Part shown: piece after piece, positions 53,801 to 64,000 of the stretch | How the letters are laid out: each line of letters begins with the position of its first letter | Position numbering within the stretch: position 1 is the first letter of the stretch | Assembly: GCA_004194705.1 (NCBI GenBank) | Contig: SADC01000090.1 | Location: forward strand, 62,001-126,000 | Source: Ditylenchus dipsaci | Taxonomy: Eukaryota > Nematoda > Chromadorea > Rhabditida > Anguinidae | Direction of reading: 5' to 3' | DNA length: 64,000 bases | Program-made: the position numbers and the translations under genes | Notes under the pieces: generated by a model | Told to the model about the DNA's origin: nothing | Database searches by the model: none | The model's input: only the letters and a program-made list of their open reading frames with translations

Positions 53801-56800
53801 AAGGGGCATTGCCACCTGTTTTGAACTGTCCCCCGCTAATTCAAATTTTCGTGCCTAATCATTCAACTTCTGTACTAATTTTTCAACTTGGTTTCTAACA
53901 AAACAAGGTCTAGAATTTAATTTTAGGTATAGTTTTGTTAGAAACCAAGTAGATAAATTCGTACAGATTTTCAATGATTCAGAAAAAAATTTGAATTGGC
54001 GGGGGACAACCGTTGTCGGGGACGGCAATGGCCCTTTAATCTCAAAATTTTGGAGGATGAATTTACCGCCGCCCTGATGATCAACTATAAAAATAAGCAG
54101 CCCATAGTTAACTGTTATACGGAAAAATTTAGTTAAAACACGGAAAATTTAGTGTGGAAACCTGCTAATTTTGATGCGGCTATTTCGTCAGTCGACTAAT
54201 TTGAAAACCGCTATTTGAAAAACCCCTATTTTGAAAACCGTCTATTTTGAAAACCGTTATGATTTGAAAACCGTTATATTTTGAAAGCCGTTATATTTTG
54301 AAAAACGTCTATTTTAAAAAACGCTATTTTGTAATCAGCTATTTGAAAAACCGTTGTTTTTTGAAATGCGTTCATTTTGAAAACCGTATATTTTGTAATG
54401 ACGATACCGCCGAGTATCTGTGATGAGTATCGAAGTGCTTCTAGAATTTTAAAGTGCCCGTTGAATTACTTTTAGTCATTTTTAAAGGGGCATACCTAGA
54501 GATGGCGACGGGACGGGATCCCGTACGGGATCCCGTCCCGCCCGCCCCGATTTTGGCCCAAAATCCCGTCCCGTTATCCCGCCCGTTTTTTCGAAAATCC
54601 CGGTCCCGTTCCCGTTTTTTGCCTAATCCCGCTAGTCATTTTCAGGAAAATTTTGTCCTAAAAAAAGCAATTTTGAGAGAATTTTTTTTGTGAATTCTCA
54701 TTTTTTGCAGAAATTTCGTGAATTCGATTATTCCTTGTTTGCTATGTTCGTGACTTCCTTTATTTTTTCACTCTACTTTCAAGCAAGTTCACTGGCTTCT
54801 AGGCTAAAAATCATTGAGCAATGGATTGAAACCATTTGCAGCACTGTTTTACTGTTAGCAAATGGCTTGAATTTGGCAATTAAATGCGAATGACCATCAA
54901 AGTAAAGGGAAATCACCCAAATTGATAAGTACTTAGTTCTATATCGCGTCAACCTCTACACATTTTGTTTATTGCTCAATATGTGATGGCAATTTTTTTG
55001 GTGAGTAGACGTTTGGCTACAAATGTAACATTTTTGGCGTTCTGCCCTATGTTCTGTTTAAGCCACTTAGGCTTATTTTTTCAGCCATTTTGTAGTTCGT
55101 AAGACATTTTTTTGGTCCCTAAGCCTAAACCTAAGCCTAAGCCTAAGCCTAAGGCCTAAGGCCTAAGCCTAAGCCTAAGTAGGCCTAAGTGGCTAAAACA
55201 GAACATAGGGCAGAACGCCAAAAATGTTACATTTGTAGCCAAACGTCTATACCCCATTTTTTTCAGTCAGAATCAGATAGAAAAGTTATCACATCAAAAT
55301 TGAATCAGACAATTGGGTAGCTTGCGAATAGCGAATAACAAAATAGAAGAAATATTTTATTATTTTTTAGCAACAGGGGTGACCAAGCTGTTTTCATGAA
55401 AAAAAAAACGACAGGGGGAACCAAAATGTCTTCGGCACCGGCAACTCCAGTAGAACCGGAGTAATCTTAAAATCAGCGAGGCAGAAATTTTAATCTTTTT
55501 GAACAGAGTCTTAACGCAGTTGAATTATTGTTATTGAAATTATTTTGCATCGATGTATGTGAGAAAATTTCAATAAAAAACATCCTTTTGAAGCGCTGGG
55601 GCCACTTTTACTGTGAAATTAACGATAAAAGAAAAATCCCGTTTTTCGGGCGGGATCCCGCCGGGATCCCGTTTTTTCAAACTCAAAATCCCGTTCCCGT
55701 TCCCGTTTTTATTTTGGCCGAAAATCCCGTCCCGTTATCCCGCCCGCCCCCATTCGCCATCTCTAGGCATACCCACGCTAATAAGAGGTGGTGCCCGGGA
55801 ATTCAAAAATTTTTCCCAATTATTGGACTTTTGTACGGATTTTTCAACATGGTTTCTAACAAAACCACACCTAAAATTAAATTCTAGGACTTGTTTTGTT
55901 AGAAACCAAGTTGAAAAATCCGTGCACAAGTTCGATGATTAGGAAAATTTTTTGAATTCCCGGGCACCACCTCTTATTAGCGTGGGCATGCCCCTTTAAA
56001 GCTGGGGAACCAGATTTATCAGGAACTTGGGCATCCCCCACGTACGACTCGCTACAGCGACTCTCTACAAGTATTTCTAGTTTTCTTATATTACATTGTT
56101 TTTAATTATACAAACTACATACCTGAGTTCGTCTTAACGGGCGCTGGTCTACCTCGTGCCTAATGCCGTGCCTAAGTTTTAAAAACTTGGCAAATTTTGA
56201 AAATGATTTGGTATTTTTTGCGCTGGTTACCTACCGGGCGACGGTGTCCAGCTGGCGGTACACATAAGACTAATTGGCATAATGAAACTGTAGGATTCAG
56301 GATGAGATACCCGGGAAAAAGTAGTAGCATTTAGTCAGTTGTACCTAATATCCAGTAAGTTAGTGGTGCAGCATTAGTAATTGGGGAGGCATTAGTAGTG
56401 GTGATCCAGTGGTGATACCATGAGTTGTATTCTATTAGTGTAGCCCAAGTATGTGTAGCCAAGTATTTTGGTAGGAATTTTGTTTTTGTAGCTAAGATTC
56501 AGGAGATTTGGAATGTTTTTGACGCGCGAAAGGCTCTACTTTTTTTCTTAACTCAAACTTTTTAATTGCTGGTACCATTTTGTAGATAAGATTCAGGGTT
56601 TCGTAATGAGCCATTGACGGGCAAACCTTTTTTTGCAGCTGATTTACGTTTTTCTGCAGCTGATTTATTTTTCTGTCCAAGACCAACAAAATTTTGCCAT
56701 ATTTTGCAAGAATTCAAATTTTTTAGTCAAGAAATAACTTGGATCCCTCAGAATCCCACCCAGCATGGCCAGAAGCCCTGAAAGTTGGTTTTTTAGGGGT

Positions 56801-59321
56801 TAATAAGGGGGTAAACTTTTTGCGGAAATTCGATTGAGCGGATCAGAATTCCGGTCCGATCGGCTGAATTGCTTAGAATTTTACCCTGAACCATTCTCAA
56901 CCATTCTCACCCATCTCAAACAACCTTAAACCACCCTAAACCATCCAAATCAGTATCTAAATCCCCTAAATCAGTGCTTAGGGTGGTTTAAGATGGTTGA
57001 GTATGGTTCAGGGTTGAATTTTGAGCGATTCAGACCATCGGACTGGAATTCTGATCCGCTCAATCGAATTTTCGCAAAAAGTTCACTCCCCTTTAGTAAA
57101 CTCCCAAAAAAACTAACTTTCAGGGGCTTCTGGCCATTCCGGGGGGATTCTGACCAATCCAAGTTATTTCCTGACTAAAAAATTTAAATTCTTGCAAAAT
57201 ATGGCAAAATTTGGTTGTTCTTGGACGGAAAAATAAATCAGCTGCAAAAAGACGTAAATCAGCTGCAAAAAAAGGTTTTCCCGCCATTGACAAGCAACAC
57301 CTGATAAAAAAATTGGGGTAACTCAGGTCGACACTTGATGGAGTGTGGGCCTGAGTGTGGTCCTGAGTGCGTACCTAAGCATTTTTAACCGATTTTTTTT
57401 CGTCAGGTGTTGCTTGTCAATATCTCATTTTGAAGCCCTAAATCTTAGCTACAAATGGTACCAACAGAAAAAAATTTCAGTAAAGAATTAAAATACAGCT
57501 CTTCCCGCGTTGAAAACACGCCAAATCTCGCACTCAGTCCCACACTCATTGTGAACGTGCCTTTGAGTCCATCCTAACATGCGCTGGCGTACCCTGTAGC
57601 TGAGCGTGAGCCTAAGTATAAAAACATTAATTTTTTGGTACAATATTAAACATCTTAACATTTGCTGTAGCAAGTCGTTGTAGTGACTCGTATGTGTAGC
57701 GAGTAGTTATAGCGAGTCATTTGCTGTAGTCAGAGGCGTAGCCAGAAAAATCTGACGGGGGGGGGGTATAGCCCTCTTAGCCCCCCTGCCTACGCCCATG
57801 GCTGTAGTGAGTCTTCGCTATACCAAGTCAGAGTTCCTCCTTGTAAATTGAATTATTATACTTTGTGCCTTTCTTAATGGCTCGTTCATGGACTGCGACT
57901 TAGACTTAGACTGAGACTGAGACTTAGACTGACAATGAGACAATGAACTGACAATGACATGAGACTAAGGGGTGTTCATGTAGCCAAAATAGTCTCAGTC
58001 TAAGGTGTTCACGGACTGAGACTTAGACTTAAATTAAGAAGTCATTAAGAACGACTTTGTTTCACATGTTCAAAGTGCAATGTCAACAATTTTCATTAAT
58101 TTCTTTGTTCAATTAATTTTTTCTGAAAATCTTGGCTAACAACACCATTGAAAGTTTCGACAAGCTTTGTTCTTTTGTCTTTTGCATTGGCCACTTCTTC
58201 GGCTGCACCGGTGCTTATTCCACGCCAATTATTTTCCTCCTCCATCTCTTTAGTAAGGACATTGTGGAGGACAGAAATGGCTTCAACTACGTCGTCAGCC
58301 GTCTCATGTGAGCATTCGATCAACTTCAACAAAATCCTCCACTTTATTGAAATAATTCCAGAGCAGTTTTCGGCGCTACTATAGAATACCCCCCCCCCAA
58401 AATCCGACCTTTAAAAAATGCTGTAAATACCCTTGCAAACAACAAGTTTAGGCTTAGCCCCATAGGCTTGGGGTAGGCCAGCGTACGGAAGTTGTGACTA
58501 ATAAAGAGTTTACGCATATTTTCCGGGGTCTGGGACATAAATTTGGGTAGTCTTTACTTAAGTTTTAGAAGGAAAAATTTTTGTGGGGGGGGGGGGAGGC
58601 GAGTATTCTATAGTAGGGTCCAGTTTTCTATACCGTTGCGCGCTCAGCTTAGATGGCTGGTCGACAAAGAAAGCATCCAATAACCCTTTAAACCACTTAA
58701 AACAAAAATTTGATCCTGTTTTCAATATTTTTCATATGAAGAAAATTAGACTTAGTCTCAGTCTAAGTCGCAGTCCGTGAACGAGCCATAAAATTTCTTA
58801 ATTCCACGAGGGCAAACTCTACGGTTTTGCTAAATTCTATACATTGTACTTAAGCCTAAAACGTTCAAAATTCACTAATCTCATGCGTGCTATTTAGCAG
58901 AAGATGACGAGTATATTACAATCAGCGAGGGGTATGGAAACAGCAAAAAGTTAGCCAAATTGACCGCTGCAAAAAAAGCTGTAGAAAGTCTGATTCCAGG
59001 ACGAATCGAGTTTGATGCCGACGGAATGGCTGTGGGACAAGGGTGAGCAAATACTTGATAAATCGTGTTTTAAGCAACTAATAATGTTGCAGCACTTCTG
59101 GTTCAACCAGTACACCCACTTCAACAAACACTAGCAATCTTGAAATCTTCGACCACATCAAAATAGGGGACACTCGAGTACCTGAACTGTGCACCAGAGG
59201 CAATCAGCCGGCCCCATATATAATCCTCCAGGTTTCATTTCATGTGTTTTTAAGATATGTTAAAAAATGTTGGTCTTTTTCTTTTTCCTGAAAAGGCTGA
59301 AACAAACCAGCACTTGATCAG
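50813..59321 (+). CDS. pash-1: Pasha/DGCR8 microprocessor subunit (3' end not found)
   Basis: RNA-binding partner of Drosha that recognises primary microRNA hairpins in the nucleus. Exons: 50813-51134, 51203-51272, 51333-51440, 51495-51594, 51643-51942, 51993-52182, 52588-52759, 52834-53060, 58901-59042, 59093-59231, and a small probable exon 59296-59321. An acidic N-terminus leads to the WW/heme-binding region (LPDGWVEVTHSSGLPVYLHR, then ARPYFLGPCSVRRH and AIPCYY). FRFRNICVYRFNKW and LPGNVQLITVPSF follow, then dsRBD1 (YLNPNGKTSISILHEFVQKV ... GNSKKLAKLTAAKKAVESL) and the start of dsRBD2 (FDHIKIGDTRVPEL, APYIILQ). An unusual insert of about 60 residues (exon 8) lies inside dsRBD1. The rest of dsRBD2 is not visible, so the gene probably continues beyond 64 kb across the 4.26 kb element, or is truncated. 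No frameshift was needed. Confidence 0.9.
53368..54411. mobile_element. Mutator-like element with TTTTCAAAATAGACGG arrays, 9 bp duplication
   Basis: GGCGGTATCGTCATTACAGA...GTAATGACGATACCGCC, flanked by the perfect 9 bp duplication GAGTATCTG (53359-53367 and 54412-54420). Each terminal repeat is about 240 bp of tandem TTTTCAAAATAGACGG-type units. A TTAA-type MITE is nested inside. Non-coding; it lies in the large Pasha intron. Confidence 0.85.
53802..54035. mobile_element. TTAA-type MITE nested in the Mutator-like element
   Basis: AGGGGCATTGCCACC...GGGACGGCAATGGCCCT flanked by TTAA (53798-53801 and 54036-54039). Core TTGGTTTCTAACAAAACAAG. It interrupts a B-box-like AGGTTCGAACCCTAG on the minus strand. 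Confidence 0.85.
54497..55765. mobile_element. hAT-type element, TAGAGATGGCG termini
   Basis: TAGAGATGGCGACGGGACGG...CATTCGCCATCTCTA with the 8 bp duplication GGCATACC (54489-54496 and 55766-55773). GGGATCCCGTCCCG-type arrays lie inside both ends. Same family as 9795-11648. The interior carries a separate foldback (55005-55250). Confidence 0.85.
55005..55250. repeat. Foldback with nematode-type telomere-like repeats (CCTAAG / TTAGGC)
   Basis: TAGACGTTTGGCTACAAATG and its inverse CATTTGTAGCCAAACGTCTA bound the foldback. On one side of the centre is about 65 bp of CCTAAGCCTAAGCC repeats (55126-55190), whose other strand is TTAGGC, the telomere hexamer of nematodes. Shorter CCTAA tracts occur at 1945-1980, 4117-4172 and in the 16.2 and 32.8 kb foldbacks. 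Confidence 0.7.
56035..57725. mobile_element. 1.7 kb foldback in the Pasha intron
   Basis: Arms about 56035-56950 and 56980-57725, centred near 56965 around CCTAAATCAGTGCTTAGGG. Mirrored pieces include GATTCAGGGTTTCGTAATGA, GCTGATTTATTTTTCTGTCC against GGACGGAAAAATAAATCAGC, and CGACTCGCTACAGCGACTC against GAGTCATTTGCTGTAG-like sequence. Arms are diverged in places. No coding content. Confidence 0.65.
58096..58332 (-). CDS. C-terminal remnant of a second Harbinger-type nuclease
   Basis: VVEAISVLHNVLTKEM carries the LHN helix, and AKDKRTKLVETFNGVV the R..LV..FN tail of DDE_Tnp_4 proteins; it ends LIEQRN-stop. The upstream start (MLKLIECSHETADD) is probably only the beginning of an exon; the catalytic part is missing. 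It is distinct in sequence from the remnant at 19954-20214. Confidence 0.6.
   Translation of the reverse strand: MLKLIECSHETADDVVEAISVLHNVLTKEMEEENNWRGISTGAAEEVANAKDKRTKLVETFNGVVSQDFQKKLIEQRN
58376..58620. mobile_element. Nested element with TATAGAATACCCCCC ends and one arm of the 16 kb foldback
   Basis: CTATAGAATACCCCCCCCCC at the left is mirrored by GGCGAGTATTCTATAG at the right. Its centre (58430-58515) is a single arm of the 16037-16477 foldback (AACAAGTTTAGGCTTAGCCC ... GACTAATAAAGAGTTTACGC). Confidence 0.6.
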
Positions 59322-59429
59322 GTGGGTCGTGTAAAAAATTTAGTGAAATCAAAGAGCAATTATACAACGGGAAATTTAAAAATTGTAGTTGTCACAGCAC
59401 CTAGTTTTTCTTTGTAAATAAAAAAAATT

Positions 59430-59562
59430 TAATACCGTGTTTTCCTCTAACAAGCCGGCCTCATCGACTTTGAGGACCTATATCTCATCTCAATTTTTTG
59501 ATTTTTCAGGATTCAAAAAATAAGCTACCCGCCGGCTAATTTTAGGGAATACGAAATGTATG
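59430..59562. mobile_element. Diverged MITE of the TACCGTATTT family
   Basis: TACCGTGTTTTCCTCTAACA at the left, TTTTAGGGAATACGAAA at the right, with CATCGACTTTGAGGACC inside. Degraded copy. Confidence 0.5.
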
Positions 59563-59704
59563 AAAAATACTGTCTTTTTTCATATGTTGCCACATTATTT
59601 GATCTTGGCCAGGATCTTGTTTTGCACAAATTTCGACTAAAAATCTTGTCTTGGGATCTTGCGGGGTAGCATTTATTGGGGCGTAATCGTTTATTGGGGC
59701 GTAA

Positions 59705-60090
59705 TCGTTTCGCCAATGAAATTTTCGCCAATAAGATAATTTCGCCAACTGCATCTTTTCGCCAATGGCGTCTTTTCGCCAATGGCATCTTTTCGCCAAT
59801 GAAATCACTCCGCCAATGCATCTTTTCGCCAATGGCATCTTTTCGCCAATAGGATCTTTTCGCCAATGAAATCAGTTCGCCAATGCATCTTTTCGCCAAT
59901 GAAATCACTCCGCCAATGCATCTTTTCGCCAATGAAATCAGTTCGCCAATGCATCTTTTCGCCAATGAAATCAGTTCGCCAATGCATCTTTTCGCCAATG
60001 AAATCAGTTCGCCAATGCATCTTTTCGCCAATGAAATCAGTTCGCCAATGCATCTTTTCGCCAATGAAATCTTTCCGCCAATAACCTCTT
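59705..60090. repeat. Tandem array, unit about 38 bp (GCCAATGCATCTTTTCGCCA)
   Basis: Ten or so units alternating GAAATCAGTTCGCCAATGCA and TCTTTTCGCCAAT. Long open frames on both strands are produced by the array and are not genes. Confidence 0.85.
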
Positions 60091-62190
60091 TTTATGCGTA
60101 CACTCTTAATTTCTGTGGCGAACAAGCGGTGAAAAGTGTAATTATTATTTAAATCTTAGAATCTTATATGTTTCTTCTACGAAAACAACAATTAGTGCTT
60201 TTAATAAAGATTATCAGTTGCATTTTATTTCTAACATTGGATGTTAATTAAAAATTTGGAATAAAAAAGAATGGACAAAAAATTAAAAGGCCTGTGTTAA
60301 GAGTTACACACTCTTTGTCATTTTTAAGAGAAAATTACTGGCTGTCCAGATGAAAGAAAAAGAAACCCTAAAAAAGTTTAATATGCAAAAGTATTTTTGT
60401 TCAGATTCATTTACACATGTTTTTGTGCTCTTTTGATTTATCCTTGCATAGTTGATTCAATAATATTGTGATCTCTCCACCTATCATTAACATGCTATCC
60501 AAATAGTTTGGTTGACGAGAATTTACTTGACTTCTCTCAATCAAGTCTTAGTTTTTCCGCAATCATTGGGTTTAACTGTTTCGTCTGTTACATTTTACAC
60601 CCTGTTTTCTCCACACCTTGTCATTCATTCTTCTTTCGTTTTGTTTTTATCAGATCCGATATCCATTGACCGACAAAATAGCCTATTTTTTTGGTAAACT
60701 CGGGTGAGAATACGTAATACTGAGGTGGTCTTTAAATAAAATTTTAATTCATTCCTGATCGGAGATTGCAGATTTGAGCGAAGAATTCGGTTAGATTTTC
60801 GTGCTTGAGCTCAATTTTCTTTTTTGCTTTCTTTTTAATATTTCATGATATATCTTACCAAACTTTTTAAGTAAAGTTCTAATTTTTTTAGCAAAGAACG
60901 TGTAGTGAAAGATCCTTTTTAACAAAGTTTCTGTTGCTCTTTATATTAAAAAAAAGGATTTCAGTCAGTATTTAGCTCTGGCTTCGCAAATGAAAATTTT
61001 GAAAATAAGACAAATTTCAAAAATATAAGATTTTTGATCATGAAAAGTCAAGATTTTAAAAATAAATGCTACGATCGTGGGGTCCGCCGTAGTCGGGTCC
61101 TTTTCAAGCTTATACTAGGATACGTAATAAAGCTTGTGAAAACGCCGCTTTTAAGTGAACAGATCATCGCTTTGACAAAAACATCAATTTATTTTTCTCG
61201 GAAAAATATAACAAATACAAAATATTCTTTAAAAGGGCATTTTTTGGAAAAAACAGATCCGAAATTCCTGAGATTCTGATCTGCAAAATGAGCACATTTC
61301 TTAGTAAAAAGCACATTTGCAAGGCTTGTCTTAGATGAATTTTTGTGTGCAAGCTAAATTTTACGCCTGTTTTTGCAACTCATGTCAAATGTTTTTAAAA
61401 AAGTTTTATGTGAGTTCTAACTCGGGCAATAAGATATTTCTTAAAAAAACTTATAACTGGTGCAACGAGATCACTCGAAAGTAAGACGGCTAAGCCACTT
61501 TTGTAACAATTTTAAAAAGTTTAATAGAAACCCGGGTTACTATTTTCTAAGCCTCGTCTAAGGGCGATTACTATTAGAGAGGAGATTACTAAATATTAAC
61601 CGTTAGCGCTGAAGCCAACAATTTTTGATAATGCCAACATTCGCAGGGATCACAGGTCTGAAAACTTCATTCCCTGGAAGGTATCCAGGTGGTGTAGAGA
61701 TTAATGAGGAGATTAATTAATTTAAGGTCATCCAGATATCATTATCATGACACACACCCCGGCTTTTGGCATTTTTGAGTTGAAAAGTCGCAAATTTAGT
61801 CTTAGCAAACATAATTTTGCAGAATAAATAATTCTATCTCAAAATGTTTCTACTTTTGACTAAAATATATCATTTTCAGGTCATGTAGCTGGATACCTAC
61901 CTGAATCACGGACAGCTACCCTTATTTTTAGAGTTTAAGTGGTTAAAATAACAGTTTTGATGTCGTCAAACTGTGTTCAGTGTGAAAATAACTCTTTTTT
62001 GGCGCTATTGTTCAAGCCTCTTACTAGCCTTTTCCAGTCAACTAACGTTTTTGCATTATAGGGGAAGGGCGTTACTATTAGAGAACGGTTACTAGTTCCC
62101 GACCTTTCTCTAGGAGGTTACTATTATAGCGATTGTTTCTATTAGAGCATCCACAATAACCTGATTTTCATTGTGGATTTTCATTATAGA

Positions 62191-62538
62191 ATGATGCAGT
62201 CCCAGGAAGCAGAGAGACTACGAAACCAAGGCAACGAGTGTTTTATGAACGGCGAGTATCAAAATGCCATTATTTTTTATAATGCTTCAATTGCTAAATT
62301 TCAAACGACAGAGGCTTTTTCTAATAGATCTATGGCACTTTTGAATCTCGAAAGGTATGCTTGTATTTAAATCACAAGCCCTAAATTTAAACTAGTTTAC
62401 TATGAAAAAATAGTCTTTTATAGCAATAGCCTGTTTTCACACAAAAAACTGAATTCTTGATTACTCAGATTTCATGAAGCACTTGAATACACAAATCGTG
62501 CCTTGCTCCTCGACCCAACAAATGTCAAAGCGCTACGA
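62191..62538 (+). CDS. TPR-repeat protein, 5' exons, carried inside the 4.26 kb element
   Basis: Tetratricopeptide repeat protein of the co-chaperone type. Exon 1 begins at an acceptor (TTCATTATAG to 62189), ATG at 62191, and ends 62354; a 114 bp intron follows; exon 2 is 62469-62538. Residues EAERLRNQGNECFMNGEYQN form TPR helix 1A/1B, AFSNRSMALLNLERFHEALE continues repeat 2, and LLLDPTNVKALR ends it with the usual DP(T/N)..KA. A GTGATT donor-like site at 62539 coincides with the start of an ATTGCGCAAA array (62541-62630), so the gene is either spliced across it or truncated by it. No further TPR exon was seen before 63920. Which TPR family cannot be told from two repeats. Confidence 0.6.
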
Positions 62539-62540
62539 GT

Positions 62541-62635
62541 GATTGCGCAATTTTGAATTGCGCAAATTCAGATTGCGCAAACTTCAAATTACGTAAATGC
62601 GAATTGCGCCAAAATCAAATTGCGCAAATTTCGAA
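62541..62635. repeat. ATTGCGCAA array abutting the TPR exon
   Basis: Six units of AATTGCGCAAATT-type sequence, the motif of the 28.2-28.7 kb foldback, starting within 3 bp of the last recognisable TPR codon. A facing array was not found, so this is probably a solo end. Confidence 0.6.
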
Positions 62636-63034
62636 TATTCGTTAAAGTATTTGATGGTCGAAAAATTTCATAAATTTTTAAAAGTTGTAAGTTTTATGCT
62701 GTAGCGCAGATCAAGAGCTAAAACGCATATTTACAAAAAAAATTGAAATTTGAGTATTAAGTTATTGCCTTCTGAAAAAAAACTCAGAATAAAAAGTTTC
62801 AAGTTTTCATAAAGCTTGTGAACTTCTGAAATGACCTTAAATGTGTTAGAAGCTTATCGGTAACTTCTCAAAAAAAATTGAATAAGTTTTATGTACCGAT
62901 CGAAAAAGCAAAAAAGAGCTGCAAAACTATGTAATCAAAAAATACGCTATTTGAAAATAGCCTTAACATTAGTTACACATTATTCGCTTTAACAAAAGTT
63001 TGAATTTCCGGGAGACCCTACTGTCATGTAAAAC

Positions 63035-63412
63035 ACCCCCCCCCCAAAAAGCTATTGTAATATAACCAAACACCCCCTCCCCTCCTAAAAAAAATCTCGG
63101 TTTTTTAAAAGGGTCCAGAACCCATTACAATTCCCCTTTCAAGACAGCCCGTAATACTTTTCATTGCTTTTCTGGTCCTTTCATGCCAAAATTATTGCAT
63201 AAAAATGATTTTCAGACACTCCTAAAAAATCATGGTTTTTAGGGGGGGGGGGGGTGGTGTGCGATATCGTATATGACAGTAGGTCAATTATTGGGGTGGA
63301 GGGGTATATTACAGTAGCCTTTTGGGGGGGGGGGGGGGGGGAATGGGTTGTATATTACAGTAGCCTTTTGGGGGGGGGGGGGGAATGGGTTGTATATTAC
63401 AGTAGCCCTTCC
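63035..63412. repeat. Poly-C / poly-G foldback with a duplicated unit
   Basis: CACCCCCCCCCCAAAAAGC near 63035 faces TTTTGGGGGGGGGG runs at 63239-63383. TATTACAGTAGCCTTTTGGG occurs twice in tandem (about 63308 and 63353), then once more in part. The G runs are likely to vary in length between assemblies. Confidence 0.5.
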
Positions 63413-64000
63413 GGTATTTGAAATTGAAGGTATAAGTTTTCTTTTGTCGATTCATCTGAAAAATTTCGTGCAATGCATTTTTTTCACTCTATTCAATAGA
63501 AAATCGGCAGGCCCACGAAAAAGTGTAATAATAATTTGGTCATACGGTGCCATTGAAAAGTAAGGTCTTTATTCTGGGAAACCCTGTAGAAGAAAAATAT
63601 AACATTCGAAGATTTAAATCATAATTACACTTCTCACCGCTTATTTGCCACGTAAATCAAGATTATACGTGAAAAGAGACTATTGTCGGATAGATGCCAT
63701 TGGCAAAGTGATCTAATTGGCGGAAAGATTTCATTGGCGAAAAGATGCATTGGCGAACTGATTTCATTGGCGAAAAGATCCTATTGGCGAAAGGATGCCA
63801 TTGGCGAAAAGATGCATTGGCGATCTGATTTCATTGGCGAAAAGATCCTATTGGCGAAAAGATGCCATTGGCGAAAAGATCGCATTGGCGAAAGTTTCAT
63901 TGGCGAAACGATTACGCCCCGATCTTGCTTGGTCATTTCTAGAAATCTTGGTTTTGGTTTTGTGGCCAGTGTTGTAAATCGATTTTTTGCGTTTTTCAGT

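Larger units (their letters stand above)
54486..55995. mobile_element. TTAA-type MITE split by a hAT element
   Basis: TTAA (54482-54485), then AGGGGCATACC, the hAT insertion 54497-55765, then GGCATACCCACGCTAATAAG through to GTGGGCATGCCCCT and TTAA (55996-55999). Removing the hAT and one duplication restores a normal family member. Confidence 0.85.
57878..58788. mobile_element. PIF/Harbinger-type element, TAA duplication
   Basis: TGGCTCGTTCATGGACTGCG...CGCAGTCCGTGAACGAGCCA flanked by TAA (57875-57877 and 58789-58791). Inside the left end is an array of GACTTAGACTGA. It encodes only the C-terminal tail of a Harbinger nuclease (minus) and contains a nested TATAGAATACCCCCCCC element at about 58376-58620. 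Confidence 0.8.
59663..63920. mobile_element. 4.26 kb inverted-repeat element with TTTTCGCCAATG arrays carrying a TPR gene start
   Basis: Flanked by the 8 bp duplication GATCTTGC (59655-59662 and 63921-63928). The inverted ends share TTGGGGCGTAATCG / CGATTACGCCCC, then arrays of CGCCAATGCATCTTTTCGCC (59705-60090) and their inverse (63715-63905), then about 50 bp of unique inverted sequence (GTGGCGAACAAGCGGTGAAA region). The body holds a plus-strand TPR exon pair and mostly AT-rich DNA. No transposase was recognised. It interrupts the 3' part of the Pasha gene. Confidence 0.8.

Noticed and set aside
59525..60152. Long open frames on both strands (up to 179 codons, AKRCIGELISL repeats)
   Set aside because: They arise from the CGCCAATG tandem array, whose unit keeps several frames open; no gene structure or composition supports them.

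Overview
The window is nuclear DNA of an animal, most probably a nematode. Its conserved genes are split by many small GT-AG introns of roughly 45-65 bp. The Gq-alpha protein opens like the EGL-30 type ([12 protein letters not shown]). Interstitial TTAGGC-type repeats occur inside a MITE at 55.1 kb, and the lsg-1-like and rpl-27-like genes sit nose to tail in an operon-like pair. I cannot name the species. Gene names below come from reading the protein sequence, not from a search.

Layout. 0-1.1 kb: the 5' part of an unidentified coiled-coil gene (minus strand). 6.2-15.7 kb: a complete Gq-alpha gene (minus), 353 codons over nine coding exons, with a 6.36 kb intron packed with mobile elements. 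16-42 kb: essentially a transposon graveyard without any recognised single-copy host gene. It holds nested TTAA-type, hAT-type, PIF/Harbinger-type and Mutator-like elements, several of which carry their own spliced reading frames (MADF, FLYWCH-type, HTH, Harbinger C-terminus, a small cysteine-containing peptide). 43-51 kb: a gene cluster with two identical rpl-27 copies, a small Ig-fold/MSP-like protein, an inverted lsg-1 pseudogene fragment and the intact lsg-1 (circularly permuted ribosome-biogenesis GTPase). 50.8-59.3 kb and probably beyond: a DGCR8/Pasha gene (plus) divergent from lsg-1, with element-filled introns. 59.7-63.9 kb: a 4.26 kb inverted-repeat element carrying the 5' part of a TPR gene.

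The most striking property is the mobile DNA. Many elements have terminal inverted repeats that are themselves arrays of short tandem repeats, a different motif in each family. Several of these foldback elements enclose a multi-exon gene with its own polyadenylation signal. For many elements the target-site duplications are perfect (8 bp for hAT types, 9-10 bp for Mutator-like types, TTAA, or TAA for Harbinger types), so the order of nested insertions can be read directly.

Almost every conserved gene carries one or more single-base frameshifts, nearly always a lost base in a homopolymer run. I read these as long-read assembly errors rather than pseudogenes. Exon coordinates come from reading splice sites by eye and are exact where stated; element edges without a stated duplication are approximate.
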